In this document: positions 14,928 through 23,631 of the stretch, piece after piece | Numbering within the stretch: the first letter of the stretch is position 1 | Layout of the letters: every line of letters starts with the position of its first letter | Assembly: GCA_964400125.1 (NCBI GenBank) | Contig: CAYNSR010000022.1 | Location: 1-30,560 of the forward strand | DNA length: 30,560 nucleotides | From: Micavibrio sp964400125 | GTDB lineage: Bacteria > Pseudomonadota > Alphaproteobacteria > Micavibrionales > Micavibrionaceae | Direction: 5' to 3' | Program-made: the position numbers and the translations under genes | Notes under the pieces: generated by a model | What the model was told of the DNA's origin: nothing | Seen by the model: only the letters and a program-made list of their open reading frames with translations | Databases searched by the model: none

Positions 14928-15403
14928 CCCATGTCCCCCAAAATATGGCCAATACCGCAACTGCGGAAAATCATCTTACCACCCTCCTCCCCCGCCAGCG
15001 CAACCAGCTTGTAGTAAACCGGGCGGCTGACCCGGGCGTAAAGTCCGTTGCGCATTTCGATATAGGGGACCACGACGCCGCCGCGCGGCTCCGGGCGCAG
15101 GTCGAAACTCCGGCCCGGCCCAAGGACCACCGCCTCACCCAGACCGGTTTTCAGTGTGACAATCTGGTCCGGCCCCGGATTATCAATGTCATAATCAACA
15201 ATCACAAAGGGAACATCATCCACCCGCACCGGATAGCGGCTTTCGGGGGATTGCAGCCAGTAACTGCCATCGGCCTCGCGCCGCAGACCCTTGGTCGCGA
15301 ACAGCCGCGCCAGTTCCACCCGGCGAATCGGCGCGCCGTCATGAAACCACTGGCCGTCATGGTCAATGTGGAAAAGCGGATTTCCTGTGGGTTCTGTGTC
15401 CAT
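14924..15403 (-). CDS. DUF1285 family protein
   Basis: The 159-aa protein starts MDTEPTGNPLFHIDHDGQWF. It shows the DUF1285 pattern: HDGAPIRRVELARLFATKGL, then a beta-rich stretch with SPESRYPVRVDDVPFVIVDY, LKTGLGEAV and a tyrosine-rich end (GLYARVSRPVYYKL). Its biochemical role is unknown. It is translationally coupled to cca. The start at 15403 is preferred to 15463 because the extra N-terminal residues do not look conserved, but no strong ribosome site is visible. The gene is divergent from the MoxR operon, sharing a 99-bp gap. Confidence 0.8.
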   Translation of the reverse strand: MDTEPTGNPLFHIDHDGQWFHDGAPIRRVELARLFATKGLRREADGSYWLQSPESRYPVRVDDVPFVIVDYDIDNPGPDQIVTLKTGLGEAVVLGPGRSFDLRPEPRGGVVVPYIEMRNGLYARVSRPVYYKLVALAGEEGGKMIFRSCGIGHILGDMG

Positions 15404-15502
15404 AGTCTGTCTGTACTTTCTGCAAATCCTATATAGTCTTAACCGTATACCAGAAATCTCCACAAATCGTCATTCCGGCGCATCCCCGGGAAGGAATTTA
15501 TT

Positions 15503-16489
15503 ATGAACCTCACCGCCACAACAATCGAAGACAGGCTGGCCGAAACCTCCACCAGACTCAGCACCGTACGCAGTGAAATCGGCAAGGTTATCTTCGGGCA
15601 GAAAAACGTAATCGACCGCGTCCTGATTACGCTGATGTCCGGCGGGCATGTCCTGCTGATCGGTGTGCCCGGCGTGGCCAAGACATTGATGGTGGAAACG
15701 ATTGCAAAAACCCTCGGCCTGTCGTCAGCGCGGGTGCAATGTACGCCCGACCTGATGCCCGCCGACATTCTCGGCTCCGAAGTTCTGGAAGAAGATGAAC
15801 ACGGCAAGCGCAATTTCCGCTTTATCAAGGGCCCGGTTTTTACCCAGTTCCTGATGGCCGACGAAATCAACCGCGCCAGCCCCCGCACCCAGTCGGCCTT
15901 GCTTCAGGCGATGCAGGAAAAACAGGTGAGCATCGGCGGAAAGCCCTATGCCCTGCCCCGCCCGTTCCATGTTCTGGCGACGCAAAACCCTATCGAACAG
16001 GAAGGCACCTACCCCCTGCCGGAAGCACAACTCGACCGTTTCCTGATGCAGGTCGATGTCGATTACCCGGACCTTGGCGCGGAACGCGAAATGCTTCTCG
16101 CCACCACCACCAACCGCAACGCCGATATCGAGGCCGTCTTCACCGAACAGGATTTGCTGAACATGCAGCAACTGGTGCGCGACATGCCGATCGGTGAAAG
16201 CGTCGTCGATGCAGTTTTAACGCTGGTGCGCCGTGGCCGTCCGGGTGTCGACGCCCCGGATCTTGTCAACGATTTCGTAAGCTGGGCCCCCGGCCCACGC
16301 GCATCGCAGGCATTGATGCTGGCCAGCCGGGCCAAGGCCTTGCTGGAAGGGCGCACCGCGCCCTCGGTCGAAGACGTCCTCGACCTCGCGGAACCCATCC
16401 TCAAGCACCGCATGGCCCTGAATTATCAGGCCCGCGCCGATGGTGTCCTCTTTGCCGATGTGCTGAACGTGATGACGGAAGGCCTGTAG
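15503..16489 (+). CDS. MoxR-family AAA+ ATPase
   Basis: This 328-aa MoxR ATPase is a chaperone-like protein thought to assemble or activate a partner complex, usually with VWA-domain proteins. Walker A is GVPGVAKT at 54-61. Walker B is FLMADEIN at 116-123 (D120, E121). The sensor-1 region is ATQNPIEQEGTYPLPEAQ, with the RFLMQ segment after it. GGAAGG precedes the ATG by 8 nt. It is first in a four-gene operon with DUF58, a BatA/DUF4159 protein and a VWA-like membrane protein, spaced by 6 bp or less or overlapping, which supports a joint role at the inner membrane. Confidence 0.93.
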   Translation: MNLTATTIEDRLAETSTRLSTVRSEIGKVIFGQKNVIDRVLITLMSGGHVLLIGVPGVAKTLMVETIAKTLGLSSARVQCTPDLMPADILGSEVLEEDEHGKRNFRFIKGPVFTQFLMADEINRASPRTQSALLQAMQEKQVSIGGKPYALPRPFHVLATQNPIEQEGTYPLPEAQLDRFLMQVDVDYPDLGAEREMLLATTTNRNADIEAVFTEQDLLNMQQLVRDMPIGESVVDAVLTLVRRGRPGVDAPDLVNDFVSWAPGPRASQALMLASRAKALLEGRTAPSVEDVLDLAEPILKHRMALNYQARADGVLFADVLNVMTEGL

Positions 16490-16495
16490 GCGGGC

Positions 16496-17419
16496 ATGAA
16501 AAAAAAGGCGCTCCTGCAAATTCTTTCACCGCTTCTCCTCCGCCACCGGGCGGAGGATGTTGCCGCAGGTCTGCCTTCCCTGATGGCAGCAGCGGAAAAA
16601 GCCGTGGCCACCCTGCATACGGGGGAACATGCGCAGCGCAAAACCGGGAGCGGCGAAAAATTCTGGCAGTTCCGCCCCTACGACCCCGGCGACCAGCAGC
16701 AAGACATCGACTGGCGGCAAAGTGCCAAGGGCGACCACCTCTATATCCGCCAGAAAGAACAGCAAACCGCGCAGAACATCCTGTTCTGGGTACAAAACGA
16801 TCAGGGCATGAATCTGCATCACGCCCGCGCCCTGACCAGCAAATACGAAAGCGGCGTGATCCTGTCGCTGGCGCTGGCGATTTTACTGACCCGCGCCGGG
16901 GAGCATGTCGGCGCGATGGAAAACCCGTCCCGCACCGGGCGCAATGATCGCGCCATTGATACGCTCGGCATGTCGTTGTGCCAACGCGCCCTGCCGCTTC
17001 CGGCGGGACCGGTCCTTCCCGTCGCGGCCACCCTGCCAAAACGCACATCGCTTGTCCTGTGCGGCGATTTCATGCAACCGCCCGCCGCGCTCGATATGTC
17101 GTTGCGGGTTTTGTCGGAGCAGGCCTCACAGGGGACGCTGATTCAAATCCTTGACCCGCTGGAATACGATATGCCGCATCATGGTCGTGCCATTTTCAAA
17201 CCGCTGGACGATTCCACGGAATTTCCCATCGCCAATGTCGCGTCGATCCGTGAGGCTTACCAACAAAGATTGAAAGACCATATCGATACCGTGCGCAAGA
17301 TTGCCCTCCGGCACCGCTACGGTCATGTGCTTTACATCACACGCGATGATCCGCGCGCGGCGCTTTCGGCCGTCTGGCGGCAAATGGCACCGCAACCGCG
17401 TTTGCAGGCAGGCAGGTGA
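16496..17419 (+). CDS. DUF58 domain protein, MoxR partner
   Basis: The 307-aa protein carries the DUF58 signature FRPYDPGDQQQDIDWR (59-74) followed by KGDHLYIRQKE. DUF58 is usually found next to MoxR and may adopt a VWA-related fold in its C-terminal half. No TM helix is evident. It starts 6 bp after the MoxR stop and ends 4 bp before the next gene. Its function is not established; from context it is probably a MoxR client or adaptor. Confidence 0.9.
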   Translation: MKKKALLQILSPLLLRHRAEDVAAGLPSLMAAAEKAVATLHTGEHAQRKTGSGEKFWQFRPYDPGDQQQDIDWRQSAKGDHLYIRQKEQQTAQNILFWVQNDQGMNLHHARALTSKYESGVILSLALAILLTRAGEHVGAMENPSRTGRNDRAIDTLGMSLCQRALPLPAGPVLPVAATLPKRTSLVLCGDFMQPPAALDMSLRVLSEQASQGTLIQILDPLEYDMPHHGRAIFKPLDDSTEFPIANVASIREAYQQRLKDHIDTVRKIALRHRYGHVLYITRDDPRAALSAVWRQMAPQPRLQAGR

Positions 17420-17423
17420 CCGG

Positions 17424-20156
17424 ATGCTGAATCTGCCGTTCGGACAACTGGCCTTTATGAACCCGTGGATTTTAACCGGGCTGCTGGCATTGCCGCTGCT
17501 GTGGTTTTTGCTGCGTGTTTTCCCGCCCGCCCCGCGCCTGATACGCCTGCCGGGGGCGTGGCTGCTGGACGGATTGATCCCGGAAAGCCAGACCACCAGC
17601 AAAACGCCGTGGTGGCTGATCCTGTTGCGCACCGTTTTGGCGGCGATCATCCTGATCGCGTTGGCACAACCGGTCATCAACCCGGCGCAGGGGCTTGACC
17701 TGAAGGGCAGCATCCGTCTGGTCATGGAAAACGGCTGGTCATCCGGGCAGACATGGAACCGGCAGGTCGGGGCCGCAGCCACGCTGCTCGACCGGGCGGA
17801 ACGCGATAAATTGCAGGTCTATATCCTGACCACCGCGCCCGACCCCGGTCAGACCGAACCGGCGCAGCAAGGCCCCATGACGGCGGCGCAGGCGAAAACG
17901 GTCTTTCGCGGTTTGAAACCGCGCCCGTGGCCTTCCGATTTTCCGGCAACGGCGCTGATGCTCAACCGCAACCGCGCAAAGGAAGGCATTCACAGTTTCT
18001 GGATCGGTACCGGTCTTGATGAAAACCGTGCCGCCGAACTAGCCGGAACATTGCAGCGCCAGGGCGGCCTGACCTACATGGAACCCGAACCCGCCGCCCG
18101 CCCGCTCCTTCTGCTGCCGCGCCCCTCTGCCGGAAATGTTCTCGCGGCCGCAATTCAGGCCCCGCGCAACGTCCCTGCCGGACTGCCCGTCAATATAGAT
18201 GCCATCGGCCTTGACGGGCGCGTTCTCGACCAGCAAAAGATCACGCTCGACCCCGGAAAACTTCCCGCCGAAATAATGTTCGATCTTCCCGATGCCCTGC
18301 GCGGTCAGGCCGCGCAGATCCGCATCTCCGGCTTCCCCGGCCCCGGCGGCACGATCATCCTCGATGATCGCTCCAGCCGAAAAACTGTCGGCCTGCTCTC
18401 TTCCGCAAGCGGGGACGGAGAGGGAACACCATTGATCGATTCCGGTTATTACATCAAACGCGCCCTCGAACCTTTCGCGGATCTGCGCACCGGGGATATC
18501 GACTCTCTGCTGGGGATCAAGGGCCTTTCGGTCATGATCCTGCCCGATACGGGCGCATTGCCCGCGCAAACGCTTGAGGCGTTGGAAAGCTGGGTGCGCC
18601 GGGGCGGCTTGCTGTTGCGCTTTGCCGGACCGAATATGAGCAAGGGCGAGAGTTTTTTAACCCCCGTTCCCCTGCGCCGTGGCGAACGCGCCCTCAGCGG
18701 CAGCCTGACATGGGACAAACCTTTGAAAATTGTGCCCTTCCCGACTTCGAGTCCGCTTTACGGCCTGCCCCTGCCGCCCGAAATCCAGATCCGCCAGCAA
18801 CTTCTGCCCGAACAGGTTTCGGATATGAAGAAAAAGACTTGGGCGATTCTCGATGACGGCACACCGCTGGTCACCGCCGCGCCGCTGGATCGCGGACTGG
18901 TGGTTTTAGTCCACACCACGGCAACCCCGGCATGGTCGAATCTGGCCCTGTCGGGTCTATATGTCCAGATGCTGCAACGCTTCGTTTCCCTAAGCGGCGT
19001 GCGCGACCCCATGGCGATGACGGACGGAACCCTGCACCCGGTGCGGGTTCTCGACGGTTACGGCAACCTGAATGCGCCGGACAGCACCGTACTGCCCGTC
19101 GATGCACAAGATTTCGACAAGCAAAAAATAAGCGCCACGCATCCCCCCGGAATCTACGGGCGCAGCGGCATGCAACGAATCAAAAATCTCGGAGATCAGG
19201 TCAGGGGCCTGACCCCCATGCCCGCCCTGCCGAACGGCGCCATCCGCACGGGGTTTGAATCGCAACCGGAAACCGACCTGATGCCGTGGCTTCTCGCGGC
19301 GGCGATGGTGCTTTTCCTCGCGGACTGGATCATCATGCTGATCCTGCAGGGGCTTGGCACCGGACGGCTGCGCTTTAGCGGCTTGCGTCCGGCCATGATT
19401 GTCGCCGCCATCTTCTGCCTGTTCGGGGCGCACGATGCACGGGCGCAGGGGAGCGATGCGCTGGCGATAAAATACGCGGCCTCCACGCACCTCGCCTATG
19501 TCATCACGGGTGTGGCGGATGTCGACAACACCGCCCGCAAGGGGCTTGAAAATCTGGTGGAAGTTTTGACCCGGCGCACATCCATTGAACCGGGCGGCGT
19601 GGTCGGGGTTCATCCGGAAACGGATGATCTGTCGTTTTTCCCGCTGCTTTACTGGCCGGTGACACATCAATCCGGTCCGCCGTCCAAGGCCACGCAGCAA
19701 AATATCCAGTCTTATCTCGACCGGGGCGGCACCATCTTGTTCGATACGCGGGATTACGGCGTTGCCGCGCAAAATGACAACAACCCGCCGACCATGGGGA
19801 TGCTGTCGCTGCGCGTCCTCACGGGCGGGCTGGACGTTCCGCCGCTTTCCCCAGCGCCGGACGATCACGTCCTGACGAAATCTTTTTACCTGATCCGCAA
19901 TTTCACCGGGCGCTACGATAATGCGATCCTGTGGGTCGAAGAACAAAGCGCTATCGGGCGGGACGGCGTTTCCTCGATTATCGTCGGCGGAAACGACTGG
20001 GCCTCGGCCTGGGCCGGGATCAGCCCCGCGCAGGACACGCGCCAACAGGAAATGTCGTTTCGTTTCGGCGTTAACCTGTTGATGTATGCGCTAACTGGAA
20101 ACTACAAGGCCGATCAGGTGCATGTTCCGCATATTCTCGAACGGCTGGGGCAGTGA
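17424..20156 (+). CDS. BatA-like N-terminal and DUF4159 membrane protein
   Basis: The product is 910 aa. The N-terminus (MLNLPFGQLAFMNPWILTGL) and the next TM at about 60-85 form the BatA/aerotolerance N-terminal module. A large region with beta-rich and GATase-like segments follows (LESWVRRGGLLLRFAGP). Two more TM helices lie at about 619-640 and 657-673, and then DUF4159 from about 680 (KYAASTHLAYV, LLYWPVTHQ, YLDRGGTILFDTRDYG). The ATG at 17424 is the first start compatible with the previous stop; a frame open to 17301 lies inside DUF58. The stop overlaps the next start. Role unknown; the arrangement suggests an envelope complex assembled by MoxR. Confidence 0.85.
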   Translation: MLNLPFGQLAFMNPWILTGLLALPLLWFLLRVFPPAPRLIRLPGAWLLDGLIPESQTTSKTPWWLILLRTVLAAIILIALAQPVINPAQGLDLKGSIRLVMENGWSSGQTWNRQVGAAATLLDRAERDKLQVYILTTAPDPGQTEPAQQGPMTAAQAKTVFRGLKPRPWPSDFPATALMLNRNRAKEGIHSFWIGTGLDENRAAELAGTLQRQGGLTYMEPEPAARPLLLLPRPSAGNVLAAAIQAPRNVPAGLPVNIDAIGLDGRVLDQQKITLDPGKLPAEIMFDLPDALRGQAAQIRISGFPGPGGTIILDDRSSRKTVGLLSSASGDGEGTPLIDSGYYIKRALEPFADLRTGDIDSLLGIKGLSVMILPDTGALPAQTLEALESWVRRGGLLLRFAGPNMSKGESFLTPVPLRRGERALSGSLTWDKPLKIVPFPTSSPLYGLPLPPEIQIRQQLLPEQVSDMKKKTWAILDDGTPLVTAAPLDRGLVVLVHTTATPAWSNLALSGLYVQMLQRFVSLSGVRDPMAMTDGTLHPVRVLDGYGNLNAPDSTVLPVDAQDFDKQKISATHPPGIYGRSGMQRIKNLGDQVRGLTPMPALPNGAIRTGFESQPETDLMPWLLAAAMVLFLADWIIMLILQGLGTGRLRFSGLRPAMIVAAIFCLFGAHDARAQGSDALAIKYAASTHLAYVITGVADVDNTARKGLENLVEVLTRRTSIEPGGVVGVHPETDDLSFFPLLYWPVTHQSGPPSKATQQNIQSYLDRGGTILFDTRDYGVAAQNDNNPPTMGMLSLRVLTGGLDVPPLSPAPDDHVLTKSFYLIRNFTGRYDNAILWVEEQSAIGRDGVSSIIVGGNDWASAWAGISPAQDTRQQEMSFRFGVNLLMYALTGNYKADQVHVPHILERLGQ

Positions 20157-22261
20157 CGGCGATGAACACATCTTCCATCTCCATTCATCTGGCCCCCCTG
20201 CTGCCCTTGTCGCTGACGCTGACGCTGGCGATGGCGGTGATTTTGCTTCTGGCTGCCTCGGCCATAGCGTTCCGGCGCGGGCTGATCGGGCGCGGGCTGG
20301 TGGGTGCCGCCTTCCTGATGATTTTACTCAACCCGTCCCTGCTCGAAGAACAGCGCGAACCCGTGAAGGATACCGCCGTCGTCGTCATCGACCGCTCCCC
20401 CAGCCAGAATTTCGGCGCACGGATGAAAACGGCAGACCAGATCATGAGTGCCGTACGCCCGCAACTCGAAGCGATGGACGATATCCATCTGCGCGTGATC
20501 GATGCCAGTGAAAAACGCGAAACCCGCCTGTTCGATGCGCTAGACCGGGCGCTGGCCGATGTGCCCCTGCAACGCCGCGCCGGGGTTATCCTGCTCACGG
20601 ACGGGCAGGTGCATGACATTCCCGAAACCCCTGAAAAACGCGGCAGTTACGGACCCGTCCATGTCCTGCTGACCGGGGAAAAGAACGAAAAGGACCGCCA
20701 GCTCGTCATTCTCGAAGCGCCGTCCTACGGCATCGTCGACTCGTCCGTGACCATCCGTTACCGCATCGAAGATCACGGTGCTGCGGCAAACAGCCATCCC
20801 ATGGCGACCGTATTGATCCATGGCGGGGAAAAACCGCAGATGGAACTGGTCCCGGTCAATATCGAACAAACCGCAACACTGCATGTCGCCCATGCCGGGC
20901 AAAATGTTTTTGAAATCGAGGTTGCGCCCTTGAATGACGAAATCACCCTCGTGAACAACCGCGCTCCGGTTCTGGTCAACGGCGTGCGGGACAGGTTAAA
21001 GGTTTTGCTGGTCTCCGGCAGGCCCCATCCGGGGGAACGCACTTGGCGCGACCTGCTGACATCCGACCCCGGCGTCGATCTGGTGCATTTCACCATTTTG
21101 CGGGAACCGGAAAAAGTCGATATCACGCCGCAAAACGAACTTTCCCTGATCGCCTTTCCGTTCCGGGAATTGTTCGAGGTCAAGCTTTATGATTTCGACC
21201 TGATTATCTTCGACCAGTACAGCCTGAACCGTATTTTGCCGAATTACTATTTCGCCAATATTGCAAAATATGTCGAACAAGGCGGCGCCTTGCTGGAATC
21301 CAGCGGACCGTCTTTCGCGGGTGTGGATTCGGTTTATACGACGGAATTGAAAAACATCCTTCCCGCCTTCCCGACGGGCGGAATCATCGAAGCCGCCTAC
21401 ACCCCGGCCCTGACCGATCTGGGGAAACGCCACCCCGTGACGCAAAACCTGTCGTGGAACCGCCAAAAAAGCGGGGAACGGAGCTGGGGCCCATGGCTTC
21501 GCCAGATCGCGGTGCAACCGAAAAAGGGCGACGTCGTCATGTCCGGCATCGAGGAACACCCCCTCCTGATCCTCGACCATGTCGGCAAGGGGCGCGTTGC
21601 GCAACTGGCGACGGACCAGATCTGGTTGTGGTCGCGCGGCTATCAGGGCGGCGGGCCGCAGGGTGAATTGTTGCGCCGTCTGGCCCACTGGCTGATGAAG
21701 GAACCGGAACTGGAAGAAAACGCACTGGACATCGTTGCCGATCAGGACAGCATTCTGGTCCGCCGCCGCAGCCTGCATAACCCCGTTCACAACGTTAGCC
21801 TTTCCCTGCCCGACGGAACGCGGCAAGAACTGACATTGAAAGAAGGCGGCAGTGGCTGGCTGGAAACACGAATCCCTGCGGCGCTTGCGGGAATTTACAG
21901 TGTCGATGACGGACAACGCAAACGCTATGCCATCGTCGGCGAACCCAATCCGCCGGAATGGCGCTCCGTCATTACCTCCGACGGGCCGATGCGGGGGATT
22001 GTCACGGAAACGGGCGGTGCGATACACTGGGCCGCGTCCGAAAGAATTCCCGATATCCGGCGCATCGCCTCCACAAACCGCAATTTCGGCGGCAACGGGT
22101 GGATCGGCCTCAGGGACAACAATGCCTACACCGTTTCAGGCGTGCGCGACATCCCCTTCCTGCCCGCATGGTTCAGCGCGGCGATCCTGCTGGCGATGGC
22201 AATTGCCGCATGGTGGTTCGAAGGACGCTCGGGCCGCGACGGGCAAAAAGCACGGCGTTAA
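20153..22261 (+). CDS. VWA-like / GATase-like membrane protein of the MoxR operon
   Basis: The 702-aa protein has two N-terminal TM helices (about 15-40 and 44-62) and one near the C-terminus (about 670-690). A VWA-like domain follows TM2: VIDRSPS supplies a DxSxS metal motif (D80, S82, S84) and LLTDG the later aspartate (D150). The middle contains a flavodoxin/GATase-like region (DFDLIIFDQYSLN, YVEQGGALLESSGPSFAG). GTG at 20153 overlaps the previous TGA; ATG at 20162 is the alternative, with GGGGCAG upstream. Last gene of the operon. Its stop overlaps the 3' end of the convergent DHp-REC gene by 4 bases. Confidence 0.85.
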   Translation: MTAMNTSSISIHLAPLLPLSLTLTLAMAVILLLAASAIAFRRGLIGRGLVGAAFLMILLNPSLLEEQREPVKDTAVVVIDRSPSQNFGARMKTADQIMSAVRPQLEAMDDIHLRVIDASEKRETRLFDALDRALADVPLQRRAGVILLTDGQVHDIPETPEKRGSYGPVHVLLTGEKNEKDRQLVILEAPSYGIVDSSVTIRYRIEDHGAAANSHPMATVLIHGGEKPQMELVPVNIEQTATLHVAHAGQNVFEIEVAPLNDEITLVNNRAPVLVNGVRDRLKVLLVSGRPHPGERTWRDLLTSDPGVDLVHFTILREPEKVDITPQNELSLIAFPFRELFEVKLYDFDLIIFDQYSLNRILPNYYFANIAKYVEQGGALLESSGPSFAGVDSVYTTELKNILPAFPTGGIIEAAYTPALTDLGKRHPVTQNLSWNRQKSGERSWGPWLRQIAVQPKKGDVVMSGIEEHPLLILDHVGKGRVAQLATDQIWLWSRGYQGGGPQGELLRRLAHWLMKEPELEENALDIVADQDSILVRRRSLHNPVHNVSLSLPDGTRQELTLKEGGSGWLETRIPAALAGIYSVDDGQRKRYAIVGEPNPPEWRSVITSDGPMRGIVTETGGAIHWAASERIPDIRRIASTNRNFGGNGWIGLRDNNAYTVSGVRDIPFLPAWFSAAILLAMAIAAWWFEGRSGRDGQKARR

Positions 22262-22836
22262 AGCACAATCTTGTCTACAGCACCAACCAGTTGTGCAATC
22301 ATCGCCGTTTTTTCAACGATACCGCGCACACAAGGGATGTTTTCTGTCACGGACAGAATGTCGTCTTTTTTGTGCCCGGTCACGATCAGGATCGGCAAGC
22401 CCGGGTAGTCCCGATCCAGCCCCGCCGCAATTTCATGCCCGTGCACATCCGGCATGGATTCGTCCAGAATGACCAAATCGTAATTTGCCCCAGCTCGCAA
22501 AATCGTCTGCAACGCATCGGCGCTGCCGCATGTTCTGACGGCGTATCCGCCCTGTTCGAGAACGGCCTGCATCGTCGCGAGAATATCCGGCTGGTCATCG
22601 ACCACCAGCAAATGCTTCCGCGACCGCGCCTCGTTGTTCCCGGCTTGCGGCCTTTCCCGGTCATGACCGGAGACAGGATCGTTGATCCGGTCTATGGCCA
22701 TCATGCCGCTTTCAAGGATTGCTTTGGAAAATTTGTATTCCGGACTCTCCGGATTCAGGCCCTGCATCAGCAATTCAGCATAGGTGACAATGGCTGACAG
22801 GAAATTGTTCAGGTCGTGCCTGACATCACGTTCCAT
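22258..22836 (-). CDS. DHp-like histidine helix fused to a receiver domain, no kinase ATPase
   Basis: The 192-aa protein begins MERDVRHDLNNFLSAIVTYA, which resembles the phosphoacceptor helix of HisKA kinases (H7 followed by DLNN). It then has a linker (about 53-74) and a full receiver domain (75-192) with acid pair D80/D81, phosphoacceptor D125 in LDESMPD, TGH, and the lysine in VEK. The HATPase_c domain that a hybrid kinase would have between the two is absent. Start 22836 lies 2 bp after the stop of the upstream LuxR-type regulator, so the two are co-transcribed. It may be a phosphorelay shuttle, or a kinase remnant joined to its receiver. Confidence 0.8.
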   Translation of the reverse strand: MERDVRHDLNNFLSAIVTYAELLMQGLNPESPEYKFSKAILESGMMAIDRINDPVSGHDRERPQAGNNEARSRKHLLVVDDQPDILATMQAVLEQGGYAVRTCGSADALQTILRAGANYDLVILDESMPDVHGHEIAAGLDRDYPGLPILIVTGHKKDDILSVTENIPCVRGIVEKTAMIAQLVGAVDKIVL

Positions 22837-22838
22837 CT

Positions 22839-23501
22839 CTAAGAATCCTCGCCCATCCCCATCTGCTGGGCCATGAGCGCCGCCTGCGTTCTGTTCTTGG
22901 CCCCCAGCTTCCGGCAAATGCCCCGCACATGCAGTTTGATCGTGACCACTTGCAAATTCATGGTATTTGCGATTTCCTTGTTGGACGCGCCTTTGAGCAA
23001 ATACCCCAGCACTTCGGTTTCACGCGGCGTCAGGGGAACCTTGTCGCAGGCATCCCCGGCATCTCCATCCATGCCCTGATCGGCATGATAGGACGGAAGA
23101 ATCTGGTTTGTATTGTGATCGACGGGCGTAAAAACCTCACCCTTGATGATTTTGTAGATCCCCTGCAACATGATCTTTCCCGGCAGGGTTTTGGGGAAAT
23201 ACCCGGCAGCGCCAAGCCGCAGCGCCTCTTCGATATCTGCTTTTTCCGCCAAGCCGGAAAGAATGGCCACCGGGGTGTTGGGATACAGATCCTTCATTTT
23301 CCGCAGCCCCTGCAATCCGTTCATCCCCGGCATTTTCAGATCAAGCATGACAAAATCGACATCCCCTTCGGCGGACATCAGATCGACGGCCTCGTGAAAA
23401 TCCTTGGCGTGGAAAACACGGACGCTCGCGTCCGACCGTTCGATATACTGGGTCAGCGCATCACGAAACAAGGCGTGGTCATCAGCTAAAATAATCTTCA
23501 T
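22839..23501 (-). CDS. NarL/LuxR-type response regulator
   Basis: The 220-aa protein has a receiver domain (1-120) with D7/D8, phosphoacceptor D54 in VMLDLKMPG and K104 in YFPKTLP. A linker and a LuxR-type HTH follow (about 157-212: LTPRETEVLGYLL, SNKEIANTMNL, VKLHVRGI-like IKLHVRGI). The DNA target is unknown. ATG 23501 (MKIILADDHALF) is chosen over an open frame to 23762, because the receiver domain begins there and GAAGG lies upstream. It is followed at once by the DHp-REC gene, suggesting a signalling pair whose sensor kinase is elsewhere. Confidence 0.92.
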   Translation of the reverse strand: MKIILADDHALFRDALTQYIERSDASVRVFHAKDFHEAVDLMSAEGDVDFVMLDLKMPGMNGLQGLRKMKDLYPNTPVAILSGLAEKADIEEALRLGAAGYFPKTLPGKIMLQGIYKIIKGEVFTPVDHNTNQILPSYHADQGMDGDAGDACDKVPLTPRETEVLGYLLKGASNKEIANTMNLQVVTIKLHVRGICRKLGAKNRTQAALMAQQMGMGEDS

Positions 23502-23631
23502 AAAACAATGTGCCTTCGGCAAGGATACGCCCGTATGCACCTGCGGCAAACGGGCTTCCATAGCGTGTTGGCTGATAATGGCGGTAAAACGGGAGGAATC
23601 AAGCGTTTTTAGGTATTTCCTCCTCAAACGC

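Noticed and set aside
23595..23630. Hairpin AGCGTTT/AAACGCT past the slt stop codon
   Set aside because: Only seven pairs with a long loop and no U-run on the minus strand; too weak to call.
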